Part shown: positions 13,101 to 22,274 of the stretch, piece by piece
Position numbering within the stretch: position 1 is the first letter of the stretch
How the letters are laid out: every line of letters begins with the position of its first letter
Assembly (NCBI RefSeq): GCF_000224145.3
Contig: NC_020167.2
Coordinates: 3,835,027 to 3,899,026, forward strand
Direction of reading: 5' to 3'
Source of the DNA: Ciona intestinalis
Taxonomy: Eukaryota; Chordata; Ascidiacea; Phlebobranchia; Cionidae
DNA length: 64,000 bases
The notes under the pieces: model-generated
Seen by the model: only the letters and a program-made list of their open reading frames with translations
The model's database searches: none
What the model was told of the DNA's origin: nothing
Translations under genes and position numbers: made by a program

Positions 13101-16100
13101 GGCTATTTGTTAAGCCCAAAAAAGTTTCAAATTCAATTGGCGCCAACATTCTTGCAATTCACCTTGGGGGCCGCGGGAAATATGTTGGGGTGTCTAGAAG
13201 TATTTAAAACTGACCCACGCTACGTTGTGATCTCTAACCCTTTAGCCGGCCATCGATTATCGAATTACGGAGAGGAAACAACCTTATCAGCGTTTGGGAA
13301 ACACGCTTTTTGAATCCGATCCTTACAATTCAAAAGAAGCAAAACAGAATTACGGTTTTCATTTACTTTCTGTTCACTAGCGCGTATATGGGCACTTGGC
13401 GTTATTTTCTTAAGCACTACAGGCAATAGTCTGTGCTATGATATTCGAACTTGACATAAATAGTTCTTTACAACATCCTTACTTGACTAAGCGTAATGTA
13501 TACTACAATCTATTAATTACAGCGAGTGCCATAAGCGCGCGAAACATGCTTGCGCTGTTTTGAACCGTGCACGAAAATCAATTTAACCCTGACCTTGGCA
13601 GTGCTGCCAGATTTACTGGCTGAAGTTCAGTGATGCCTTTTACAAACGAGTAGCATTTACGAACGCATACAAAACTTTGATTTTTGCAACACTGCCGCTG
13701 TAATGTCTGGTGCTGTGGACAGCTTCCTAAAGCCGCAACAATTTGTGGCCAGCGAAGCATAGCGTCGTTAAAATGTGTACGTCGTGTTGGCTTAAATGAT
13801 TCTTTATAAACTAGTAAATATTTAAACTTCACCCAACGCCCCACACTCCATAGTGTGATAAATTACCTCTTGTTTATTATAATAACACGTCTTATCTTGT
13901 TTTTCAGAACTCCAAGATCGCCCTAGACAGGTAAGTGTGCAAAACATTGCTACATGCTTTTACATGGTAAACATTTTCTCATTTTATTTTTTTTCAGGAT
14001 CACCCAGATAAACTCTCTTGCACAGATGGCAAAACCGCCCAATGGCGACATCGAGTGCCCTGGGTTTTACCTCGATTTCTCGCAAGAACGAAGCATGCTG
14101 GAAAAGATGAACATGATGGAAGGTGGGTGGATTTGCTAAACACACTCATAAAGATAATACACTTCAAACCGCATTGGAGTAGACTGCCATGCGCCCCCGC
14201 TATGTTCCGCCAAATAACTCCAACTTTCGCTTTGTTTATATTTGGACTACGTGTGTTTAATGGCACATTCCTACACACGCGTTCTGCAAGGCTGCGGCTG
14301 GCACATCTCGAAATAAAATCACGTCTACATCTGTTTAGTCTGAATGGTCATTTCTTCTTACGCCGCAATGAATCACTCGCTGACGATGTCCCTGTTTCGA
14401 TTGTTTTGCGGTCTCTTCCCTCATTGCGTATCTTGTTGTCTTGGTCTCTTATTTTATCCGGTGTCTGGCGTTCTTCCTCGTTTGAATTGGTTGGTGTACG
14501 ATTCAGTAAATTTGACCTCAATAGTAATTGTGTTAAAGATGCGACTCAAGCAGTGGCGTCGTATATTTTAATTAAAACGCACAGCAATGTGAAATTTATC
14601 TCCGCAAGTGATGTACAGGTATCCAGATATCGCATTGTCGAAGTTTTAAACCGGAAATCACTATATACACATTGTGAGTATGAATGGGACGGAGCGGCTT
14701 GACCTCATCGCTGCCACTGACACGTAACACTCGCGACAAACGATGCCACAATGGCAATTGTTGCCACAGACAATTGCAGCTGCAGGATGTCACGAGTGCA
14801 ATATTTTAGCCGGGCAGTCTGACAAAGCGAACTGAGTGCATCCACAACATTTCAACGTCACAACACTGTTTTTGGTAACGTCTTTCGGAAATGGGGTTCT
14901 GGTGATGGTGAAAGCCACGTGACGTTGATGGGTCGTTGTGACGTAGACAATTGCGTCATTGATTACCGAACAAGGCATTATTTATTTTCACACAACTGAA
15001 CGTCTGTCGAAGCGACTAATGGACTGAGGACCGCAAAATCTAAAAAATGCCTGCAGCTCGCGTATAGAATAACTCATCGTATGCAAGTTAAACGGCGCAA
15101 ATGTAAAAGTTGCAACAGTATGTTATGGCTAAAATAGCATCAACGTAACCACATACAACTTAAAAGTAAAAATACGTGCTCGTCTGTGTTTATAACCACA
15201 TTATAGGCTATTGTATTGTACACTCGGAAAGATTATCGTACAAGATTAGATAAGGCATATAATAAAACTTCACAATTGTTTAAACTGCGACCCAAAAGCC
15301 AAAACAAATTCGTAACCCCGTCACGATCGAGCTGGTATTAGTTCATGATTTCGTTTTGCTTCGTTGGTCTCCATTATGTGTATTTAGAAGCGAGCGCTTG
15401 GATGGGTGGCGGGGCTTACGGGATGCCATATTAGGTAAAGCTATTCGTTGAAATGTCTTAACGCTACTACAACCGGAAAATGCATACAAGGGTAACAATC
15501 TGAGCGGAATGTTATTACAGGATTTTGTATTTTGGGTGGTGACGTAATGAAATCTTAATCTTTGGTTTAAGATGTACTGGACAATGTTTGTTTGTTGACG
15601 CTCTGATCGTTGTTTGGGAAACAATGGGCAGAAAACACTCATAGTTGTGTTTGGAAGGGCGGTATTTCCGCTATAGTGTAGCATAAGTACCCAGTTAATG
15701 TTGGACATCGCGGCTCCGTTGTGTTTGTTGTTGGAAGAGCGTTTCCTATGTTACAGAACGCGGTATACTTCTGAATGGGAAGTTAAGTAAACTGACTCGA
15801 GATTATGGATTATACAATAAACTTGACGTCAGACTCCTAAAATGACTTCGACAGCATGTGTGCTGCTTCGTCGGCGAGAATAAACTGGGTTTCTGTGTAA
15901 GCTTTATTAGATGGTCTGGTTAAATTGATGTTAGAAACCCAAGAACGTGTCGGAATGTCGGTTTTCCGGTAGCGCTGCTAGTATAGATTTTTACCCAATA
16001 CCAATATTAGAAGCGAATTGCGCGATCGTTTGGCGGAAACTTTGTTGAATGGGTAATTAAAATCACGGGGTAACAAACGTTCTTCTTATTGGCTGTCATT

Positions 16101-18452
16101 TCTGTACCCCACCGGTATTAAATTTACGTGTGTGGCGCCAACCGTTTGCACGCTATGTTGGCTCCTAATGCCGTTGGTACAATTTCCCCCTTGTTCTCCT
16201 TTCATTACGGAACTTTTATTAAATTTTTCAAATAAACATGTTTGGGTGGCGGGGAAAATTTGCTTTTTCAAGTCGTACATATGCACAAAAACCCATCAAT
16301 CTACATACAATAACCCACTTGCCTCGCAAGTTAGCCGGAATGACGTTATTTTGTTTGACTGTTTAGAGAATATGTTTATTTTATCGCATATTCCAGTCAA
16401 GTCACTTTTTTGTCTTAAATTTTTCTCCCATCTAAGTTAGCTATCTCAGGGTGTACATTACATCAAGTGGTCCCTTTGTATTGCGTTGTTGTCGAATTCC
16501 ATGAAAATCGTTTCCGATTTTCAAGTGCGTGAGGGGAGAGGCATCTGTGAAACGGTGTCATCTTCCAGCCATTTATAGCGCCCCAAATCAAACAAAAAAT
16601 CAAATTGGTGCCAGGAACTTTTTATATCACTCTAAAATTGTAATCGTGACCATTTTTAAACTACCGCTGGCGCCGAATGCATTGGTATATTTCGCAGGCA
16701 AACAACTAACAAATTAACAATTTCAGCTCCTGCTGCACCAAAGATCTGCGAAGAGTTATGCACACAGTCACACGATAAAGTGACTATTCAATGGAGATCA
16801 ACCGATCATCGACATGTGGGTGCGTACGAACTCCAATACGCCGTAGACAACAACAGGTCGCCCGACAACAACAGCAAACAAGAGGGCTGGATGGTAAGTT
16901 AAAGCATTCCTTATGTTTAGTCGGACATGCTGGGAGTGCAAATGTAAGATACACAAGTTAGTTTTCAGCCGATTTGTGTTCGCTGCTGACACCAGTAGTT
17001 TTAAACTGTTGTACAGGTGTCCGTTTTGCTTCCTTAGGCTTGTGGTTATACCCCGCCATCATGCGGAACTAGATGTCTAATTTGTAGGAGTTTGTTTTTG
17101 AAACTGTGGCCACGATCCTGCAGTGTCTCCGGTTGCTCATACTTTCTCGCAACGAGTTTATAGCTAGTGGGGTGCACTTGTTTATTTAGCTGGGTGACAG
17201 ACCTTCACGCCCTGACAGGCAGAACTCTGCACTTGTACGTACGGCCCTCAACAGAGCGTAACAGCTTACACATTATTCATCGTTGAAAGATGCTTGCGTT
17301 ATCAGTGTGTTGGTTATTCCCTTTTGTTTCTGCAGATTGTACCCAACATAAAGGAATGTCATTATACGATCAACGGTATGCAGACAGGCACTCGTTACGT
17401 CTTCGCTGTCAAGGCAACGAACAAAGCGGGATCAAGCAGAAGCGAGCAACTGTCGATCAAAACCTTAGGTTGGTGGAGCTAATCTTGGTGAAATTCGAAT
17501 CCGTTAGTGTAACTTTATAAGTTAGTGTCAGTATGGTAAAAAGAACACGAAAAACTTTTGTTTGAAATTTTAAAATGCATGGTTGCTAAAGCTTGTATTT
17601 ACAGGAATACCGTTCCAATTCGATGCACACTCCATGCACAAGAAATTGCGATTGGCTAACCACAGCTACACCGTGTCACGTGAAGAATCTGGAAAGAAGT
17701 CCAAGGACTTTTTAGGCAACAGCAGAGATAGTACTGTTTGTGGGGTGACTGGAAACGTAGCTATAGATTCTGGTCGTCACTATTGGGAGGTAAGTGAAGC
17801 TACATATTTCAACAGCACAATACATTTTGATGATTAGTGATATCAATACTAATTTGAAAAACCTCAATGGTTCAGGTGGTGATCTGTCAGAGTACTTCTT
17901 TCACAATGGGAGTTTGCTACGCACAAGCAGCACGATATGACTGGAACGGCAAGAACTCAATGAGCTGGTGTTTTTGCAGGTACCGTGTGTAATTATAGGC
18001 ATGGCTTTCAACATTTGGTGTTTTTATACTCTTATAACTGTTGTTTACGCCCCAGTGTGTGACTTATAACTGTTGTTTACGCCTCATATGTAACCCTGTT
18101 CTCTGTGTGCAGAACGAACGATGATTGGTTTGCTAGACACGATAGTAAAGATTCGCCAATCATAATGCCAAGCCCGGAGCCAAAGAAAATCGGTAAGTGC
18201 ACGAGAAACAGATTTTAACGAACTGGCATTAGTGTACAAAGATCTTATTGTAACTTTACTTCGCTAGGTGTGCTGCTGGACTGCGATTTGGGAACTGTGG
18301 CTTTCTTCGACGGAGCGAGTGGGCGGCTGCTGTACACGTTCTGTGTTAGTGGGTTTGAGCGACCTGTACGTCCTTGCTTCACCGTTGGAAATAAATCTTT
18401 GACCATTAACACCGGCGTCACCGTTCCGGATCATTTGCATCCAATCGGATGA
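818..18452 (+). CDS. MID1: Midline-type TRIM E3 ubiquitin ligase (MID1/MID2-like), whole gene, 14 coding exons
   Basis: The spliced reading from ATG 818 to TGA 18450-18452 gives 715 residues, close to the about 667 of vertebrate MID1. Domains in order: RING (C10, C13, C25, H27, C30, C33, C56, C59), B-box 1 (C161, C164, C176, C179, C184, C187, H192, H201), B-box 2 (C226, H229, C238, C241, C246, C249, H255, H258), coiled coil (about 265-385), COS-box region (about 385-435), FN3 (about 435-531) and B30.2/SPRY (about 532-715). The order RING-B1-B2-CC-COS-FN3-SPRY defines TRIM subfamily C-I. The N-terminus and the FN3 and SPRY blocks align closely with MID1/MID2, which favours Midline over TRIM9/67. 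Family role: microtubule-bound E3 ligase that targets the PP2A regulator alpha4. Exon joins are 818-1146, 3637-4000, 4377-4496, 5616-5711, 9516-9623, 11721-11849, 13908-13930, 13998-14122, 16727-16893, 17336-17468, 17605-17789, 17876-17979, 18113-18192, 18268-18452; total 2148 nt, all phases consistent. Confidence 0.93.
1147..3636 (+). other. MID intron 1
   Basis: 2.5 kb between RING and B-box exons. Only short open frames with no recognisable domain; no RNA gene or repeat family recognised. Confidence 0.85.
3637..4000 (+). CDS. MID1: MID exon 2: basic linker, B-box 1, start of B-box 2
   Basis: The first base completes an AG|C serine codon from exon 1. Encodes an Arg-rich linker, all B-box 1 ligands with the Midline-like segment containing Lys-Thr-Cys and His-Pro, then the first Cys and His of B-box 2. 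Ends in phase 0 at a GTAACG donor. Confidence 0.92.
4038..4081. repeat. Two 18-bp direct repeats, period 26 nt
   Basis: Identical 18-base copies at 4038-4055 and 4064-4081, just inside MID intron 2. A local slippage-type duplication with no visible function. Confidence 0.85.
4377..4496 (+). CDS. MID1: MID exon 3: B-box 2 core, ends at a GC donor
   Basis: Encodes the rest of B-box 2 (C238, C241, C246, C249, H255, H258). The frame is kept only if the donor is the GC at 4497-4498 (GCAAGT context). The GT four bases later would shift exon 4 out of frame. With the GC donor, the distance from the last B-box His to the exon 4 end matches MID1 residue for residue (45). Confidence 0.88.
5616..5711 (+). 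CDS. MID1: MID exon 4: coiled coil, first part
   Basis: 32 codons, phase 0-0, acceptor TTTGCAG and donor GTGAGA. Aligns without gaps to the MID1 coiled-coil segment ending Cys-Gln-x-x-Glu. Confidence 0.9.
5712..9515 (+). other. MID intron 4
   Basis: 3.8 kb, no exon needed here to complete the domain alignment. Nothing recognised beyond AT-rich sequence and short open frames. Confidence 0.85.
9516..9623 (+). CDS. MID1: MID exon 5: coiled coil, second part
   Basis: 36 codons, phase 0-0, preceded by a long T tract and GCAG. Includes the conserved Gln-Glu-Ala-Lys-Leu core seen in MID1. Confidence 0.91.
9624..11720 (+). other. MID intron 5
   Basis: 2.1 kb without recognisable coding or RNA features. 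Confidence 0.85.
11721..11849 (+). CDS. MID1: MID exon 6: end of coiled coil
   Basis: 43 codons, phase 0-0. Starts with a Arg-Leu-Arg-Lys-Leu motif identical to the corresponding MID1 position; donor GTAATA. Confidence 0.9.
11850..13907 (+). other. MID intron 6
   Basis: 2.1 kb, no supported feature. Confidence 0.85.
13908..13930 (+). CDS. MID1: MID exon 7: 23-nt microexon at the COS box
   Basis: Bounded by a TTTTTCAG acceptor and a consensus GTAAGT donor. Its 23 nt are needed to join exon 6 (phase 0) to exon 8 (phase 2). A 23-nt exon after the coiled coil is a recurrent feature of TRIM genes, which supports the call. Confidence 0.85.
13998..14122 (+). CDS. MID1: MID exon 8: COS box and start of FN3 linker
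   Basis: Encodes the segment aligning to the MID1 COS box, including Leu-Asp-Phe-Ser-x-Glu. Starts in phase 2, ends in phase 1 at a GTGGGT donor. Confidence 0.9.
14123..16726 (+). other. MID intron 8
   Basis: 2.6 kb, no supported feature. An open frame at 14055-14702 overlaps exon 8 in another frame and has no recognisable content. Confidence 0.85.
16727..16893 (+). CDS. MID1: MID exon 9: FN3 domain, first half
   Basis: Contains the conserved Glu-Glu-Leu-Cys-Thr and Tyr-Glu-Leu-Gln-Tyr stretches of the Midline FN3 domain. Phase 1 to 0, donor GTAAGT. Confidence 0.92.
17336..17468 (+). CDS. MID1: MID exon 10: FN3 domain, second half
   Basis: Starts Ile-Val-Pro-Asn-Ile-Lys as in MID1 and carries the FN3 Thr-x-Tyr-x-Phe-x-Val-Lys-Ala motif. 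Phase 0 to 1; donor GTTGGT is weak but fits the frame. Confidence 0.92.
17605..17789 (+). CDS. MID1: MID exon 11: start of B30.2/SPRY (PRY part)
   Basis: Ends with the conserved Ile-Asp-Ser-Gly-Arg-His-Tyr-Trp-Glu motif of Midline SPRY domains, followed by GTAAGT. Confidence 0.94.
17876..17979 (+). CDS. MID1: MID exon 12: SPRY core
   Basis: Begins Val-Val-Ile directly after the Trp-Glu of exon 11 and includes Trp-x-Gly-Lys-Asn-Ser, as in MID1. Phase 0 to 2. Confidence 0.92.
18031..18083. repeat. Two 21-bp direct repeats in MID intron 12
   Basis: Identical copies at 18031-18051 and 18063-18083, period 32 nt, inside the 133-nt intron 12. Local duplication only. Confidence 0.85.
18113..18192 (+). 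CDS. MID1: MID exon 13: SPRY
   Basis: Contains Asn-Asp-Asp-Trp-Phe-Ala-Arg-His, matching the Asn-Asn-Asn-Trp-Val-Val-Arg-His of MID1. Phase 2 to 1, donor GTAAGT. Confidence 0.92.
18268..18452 (+). CDS. MID1: MID exon 14: end of SPRY and stop
   Basis: Starts Gly-Val-Leu-Leu-Asp-Cys-Asp, has Ala-Phe-Phe-Asp and the terminal Pro-Asp-His-Leu of Midline proteins, and stops at TGA 18450-18452. Confidence 0.94.
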
Positions 18453-18876
18453 GTCGCGCTTGCTGAAGCGCCCAAGAAACATTAGATAAAGTAACACTTT
18501 ATCTTTCGCACGCAGTTTTTTTGTGTTGTTCTTGTCAACATAGTATTTGTAGTATTGTGCTTTATTTATTCCGTTTCACATTCAAATTAAACAGCAGTTG
18601 CTCTTAGTTAAGTAATTGCTACTTTAATCACGCTGCTGTAATTTACTTTATTTAAGTTCCCCGCTGTGTAGTTACCGCTATCTGTCGTATGTTTACCGTT
18701 GTCGTATATTTGCGCGTACAATATCGCTTGGTCGCTATATCTTTAACATTAGATTTCTATGCAAGCTGGTCTTGTTTAAAATGCGGCAGGACCCTTTCAT
18801 AGCTCGTTTACGCCGCCGCGTGGACGAAACACAGTAATCATTGCTATTTGCAGTCATCGTGTACTTTTTGCTTTCC

Positions 18877-18882
18877 AATAAA
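18877..18882 (+). promoter_or_regulatory. Poly(A) signal AATAAA of the MID gene
   Basis: Canonical hexamer 425 nt past the stop; the only AATAAA seen in the 450 nt after it. Confidence 0.65.
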
Positions 18883-19111
18883 ATTATCGGTGCAAAAATA
18901 TTGCGTCACCGAGTTCTTGTCATGACACAAAATGCTGATTGTCAGAGATAGTTTGTGTGGTCAGAAAAGTCATTACCTTTACAGATAATATATAAAGTAA
19001 ACAAAATTTTGACTATTCATTTTAGGTTGTGCATGTCAAGAAGAATGTATGTCTTCACGGAGAAATTCAATGGTAGTAAGCACTATTGTACGTGTTCAGA
19101 TAAAAATAATG

Positions 19112-19117
19112 TTTATT
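19112..19117 (-). promoter_or_regulatory. Poly(A) signal AATAAA (minus strand) of the PB1 gene
   Basis: TTTATT on the plus strand, 146 nt beyond the stop of the PB1-domain gene. Confidence 0.6.
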
Positions 19118-19262
19118 TAGGTTTAAGATACATTTTCTACAGACACTAAAAGCGGAAAAAACAACAGCGATAAGAATCTCCATTAGTGGTGAAAAATGGT
19201 TGGGTCGGGCAAAATGGCAGCCCAATAGAAAGTATAGATCTCCAAAACACCGGCGTTGCATT

Positions 19263-19331
19263 TTATCTGTGTGAACGATACGGTGGCCTTGAATTGTCGG
19301 TACGGGAATAAGACTGACTTTGTTGTTGTGC
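19263..19331 (-). CDS. PB1 gene exon 3: short polar end and stop
   Basis: 22 codons plus TAA, acceptor CGTTGCAG. Begins with a run of Gln and ends Pro-Pro-Tyr-Arg-Ser-His-Arg. Confidence 0.75.
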   Translation of the reverse strand, partial: AQQQSQSYSRTDNSRPPYRSHR

Positions 19332-20053
19332 CTGCAACGTTAGTGCAGTAGCATATGTTAATGTTTGCTCAAAACTAAACTTAGTTTTACAACTCCATGG
19401 CAGAGTCAATATTACCTGATACTGGTTGTGGTTGTTATTTGTGGACCACGTGCCAGAATAGCCATTCGCTCCGTTAGGATATTGGTATTGAAAAGTTCCA
19501 AACTGTTGTCCACCCATGTAGTTAGGTATGAAGTCCGGCTGAGTAAAGGCCGCAAATGGATTGCCAAAAGTGGGCATTTGACCAGTGTAGCTTCCGGCGG
19601 GAAAGCCTTGTGTGAAGTTAAATGTTTCCGCAAATGTATTCTATTCAAAGTAGGTGGAATTTAGCTTTTGAGAGATTTCGTTATGAAATAGTTGTAACCG
19701 AATTTAATGCAATATTCAAATATGCATCATTGCATTGTGATGAAGAAAAGTGACAAATGTTTAAAAGGATCGGGAAAGTTTTATACCTTTATGATAATAC
19801 TTAGCACTCCATCATCCATTTGTTCTAAGGCAACCAGTAACTCTTCATCACTGTTAAACGATATCTGGTCGTCTCTGTCATCTTTGTAATACAGCTTGAA
19901 GTTTCCGTGATTTAATGTAGGAAACACACTTCCGATTTTTTTCTTCAAGAGTGCAAAATCTCTGGCCTGTTCGTCACCAATAGCAAACCTGCGTATTTCT
20001 TCCTCTAGATTAAACATGCTCGGCAACAAACGAGCCTTGAATTGAACTGACAT
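19263..20053 (-). CDS. Small PB1-domain protein with low-complexity tail, three exons
   Basis: Exons 20053-19787, 19640-19416 and 19331-19263 join in phase 0 throughout to give 186 residues. An in-frame TAA 51 nt upstream supports the ATG at 20053. Residues 1-89 form a PB1 domain of the p62/SQSTM1 type: a basic Lys near the start, a Glu-Ile-Arg-Arg-Phe block as in p62, and an acidic OPCA-like stretch with Asp-Asp and Ser-Asp-Glu-Glu-Leu. Having both faces would allow head-to-tail polymers. Residues 90-186 are rich in Phe, Tyr, Asn, Gln and Gly. There is no ZZ finger, LIR or UBA, so this is not full p62; the PB1 plus Q/Y-rich layout also recalls TFG. Family membership beyond PB1 is open. No partner is suggested by the neighbours. 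Confidence 0.8.
19416..19640 (-). CDS. PB1 gene exon 2: aromatic, N/Q/G-rich tail
   Basis: 75 codons, phase 0-0, acceptor GAATAG and donor GTAATA. Phe/Tyr spaced among Asn, Gln, Gly, Pro; no stop in frame. Confidence 0.75.
19787..20053 (-). CDS. PB1 gene exon 1: complete PB1 domain
   Basis: 89 codons from the ATG, phase 0 end at a GTATAA donor. Holds the whole PB1 fold. Confidence 0.85.
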
Positions 20054-21594
20054 GGTCTCTGTAATCCACTGAAGGCTAACCGCTAAACAATCAAGAGCAA
20101 CTTATTAAAAACCTTGCAAATGTAAAATCTAGCATACAGCTAAAACATTATAATATTCTAAATCCAAAGATGCAGCGTTTTTTTTTTATTTTGTGAAACT
20201 GGGTACGTTTAAAACTCACTTTCTTACTGTAACTTAAATTGAACATACCTTATGTACAGAGATACGAGTTTCGTGTCGATTTTGAGGCTTCAGGTTAATG
20301 TTTAACGAGGTGTTGAACGAACACGATCGTATCAACCCGTCGCAAAAATTTATCAGGGAGTTTTTAAACGGCAACGAAACCAACAATGGAAGAGCAAACA
20401 ATAAAACAATCAATATAAAATGTCTCTTCTGAAGACAAACATTTGCCGGTTCTTTCCTCGCGTTGGCGACTATACAGGTATTTATTTCAACGCCGACATT
20501 TGAAAAGTTGATATGTAAATCATTACAGGTGGCATGTATGCTTCATAACCATCTCAACATGTAAAGCGTAAACTATACGCAAATAGGCCAATAAATATAT
20601 AGCATAGCCAGAGATTTATTAGTTAGTAGTCTGATATAAATCCGATCTGGCAAGTGTTAAAAATTATATAGTGAACAGAACTAAAAGTTGTGGCGGAAAC
20701 GTTCGTCTTTTAACACAATCAGTGTGAGAAGTGCATGGACACGCGGCGTTTAAAACCCTACAGCATTCAAATGAGGCATTGAGACAAAAACACATGTTAA
20801 AAGAGTAGCCTAGTTTTCATCTTACCTTTCAGTTATTTATGCGTCATGGCCTGCTATCAGGTAACAAATTTAGCTCTTTTTCTATTTTTGACAATATTCA
20901 GAAAACCATTACTTGACCAAACTATACCTCACTGTATCATTTCTCCTAACGTGGACATATTAAATTCTCGATGTAATCGGATTTCAACATGTCTACAACG
21001 ATTGTAAATTCAGTAAAAAAGGAGCCAAATTCTTTAAAAAGTTTAAACCGCTTGAATTAGGCTAATTTATTTATGGTACCCTGCCCAAACTTTGTAAATA
21101 AAAATATTAAAACCAGTTTGTTTGTTTATATTTTTAATAAAGGTGAACGTAGTGGCAAGTGCACTCTGCAGAGCCAGTGAACAAACGTATGTTATGTCCG
21201 AACAAAAAAAATCGAAAATTGAAAATCATGATTATCCGAGCAGGAACAAGCGGGAGCATTTGGCAAACAAATGTTCCAAAAAAAACGAGCAAACTGAAAG
21301 CGATTTTTGCCAACTCAGCAATATATAGGGCGATGCAAAATCAAATGAAGGTTATATAATGAGCGCCTATCTCGCATCTAGCGAGCGTCAGAACAAGTCA
21401 CAGTGGCAAAAATAGAAAATCGAGGATTCGTATGGCACGACAGGATCCTACGGTCGAAGTACGGGCTTTCGCAGCGTGCATAAATTACTAGAGTCATGGC
21501 CCTCGCCATGCCCACAGTGAAGCGGTCGCTAGGACAACAGGAATCGTAATAATTTATAGATTTCTTAGTCAGGCACGAATTAGATGCATGATTA
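20054..21594. other. Spacer between PB1 gene start and teneurin end
   Basis: About 1.5 kb holding the PB1 gene 5' flank and teneurin 3'UTR. AT-rich; no further gene recognised. Confidence 0.8.
21066..21071 (-). promoter_or_regulatory. Candidate teneurin poly(A) signal
   Basis: AATAAA on the minus strand about 525 nt past the stop. An ATTAAA variant near 21132-21137 is an alternative. Confidence 0.4.
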
Positions 21595-22274
21595 TCAGCT
21601 CACTTTAACAAAGCGCATGTTTCTACCAGAGTCTGCTAGCTCTGGATAACGTTCCGGATCCCAAGTTGGCCGTAACTGGTAAGATGATAAACGGTGGCGA
21701 GACCGAATTTCCTGCTTTTCCGCTTCAGTCCAGCGGGTCCGAATGCCGGATTGTATTTTTTGTCTCTCGAATTCCCAGGCTTCATTTTCCGCTCTTCTTT
21801 GAGCTTCGCGTAGGACCTGCTCTTTCTCTTCTATCGGGCTTGGGAAGTCGGATGCAGGGTCATCGTCGACATAGGTAAGAACAACTACAGCGTGTCCCGA
21901 CTCAAAGCGTATGCGTTTCTCTTGTAGAGACACCGCGATTGGTCGCTTTGTTCTTCTGGAAGAGGCAACAGTTCCGGAACCATCGTCATCCCGACCACCG
22001 TCCAGAACGCGATCGTTCCCAGCAGATATGCGTAGAATCTGCCTGTCTTTATCGAACGCGTCCGAGGGTTTGCTTAAATAAACAGACGGTTTGCCTTCCA
22101 GCGTTAGGCTCATAGCAGCAGAGGCAGAATCAGCGGACTTTCCGATCACGACGTTAGCTCCGTTTAGAATGCCACTCATGCGCTTAACGTCATCAGTAGC
22201 ATCGTTGATGACTTGGGTGGTGATGGTTCCTCTGTCTACCACCATAACAAGGCCTTGGACAAAAAGTGTTCCGC
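21595..22274 (-). CDS. TENM: Teneurin exon 40: toxin-like (Tox-GHH-related) domain and TCAP-like end
   Basis: Residues 2607-2832. The segment with Gln-Val-Leu-x-x-Ala-Gln-x-Arg-Ala and Trp-Thr-Glu-Ala-Glu-Lys, then Tyr-Pro-Glu-Leu-Ala-Asp-Ser, matches the end of vertebrate teneurins. The last about 39 residues (21598-21714) correspond to TCAP. The protein stops right after this block, without the Gly-basic-basic tail of vertebrate teneurins. Confidence 0.92.

Noticed and set aside
14055..14702. 215-codon plus-strand frame overlapping MID exon 8
   Set aside because: Different frame from the conserved COS-box reading, mostly intronic, no recognisable protein.
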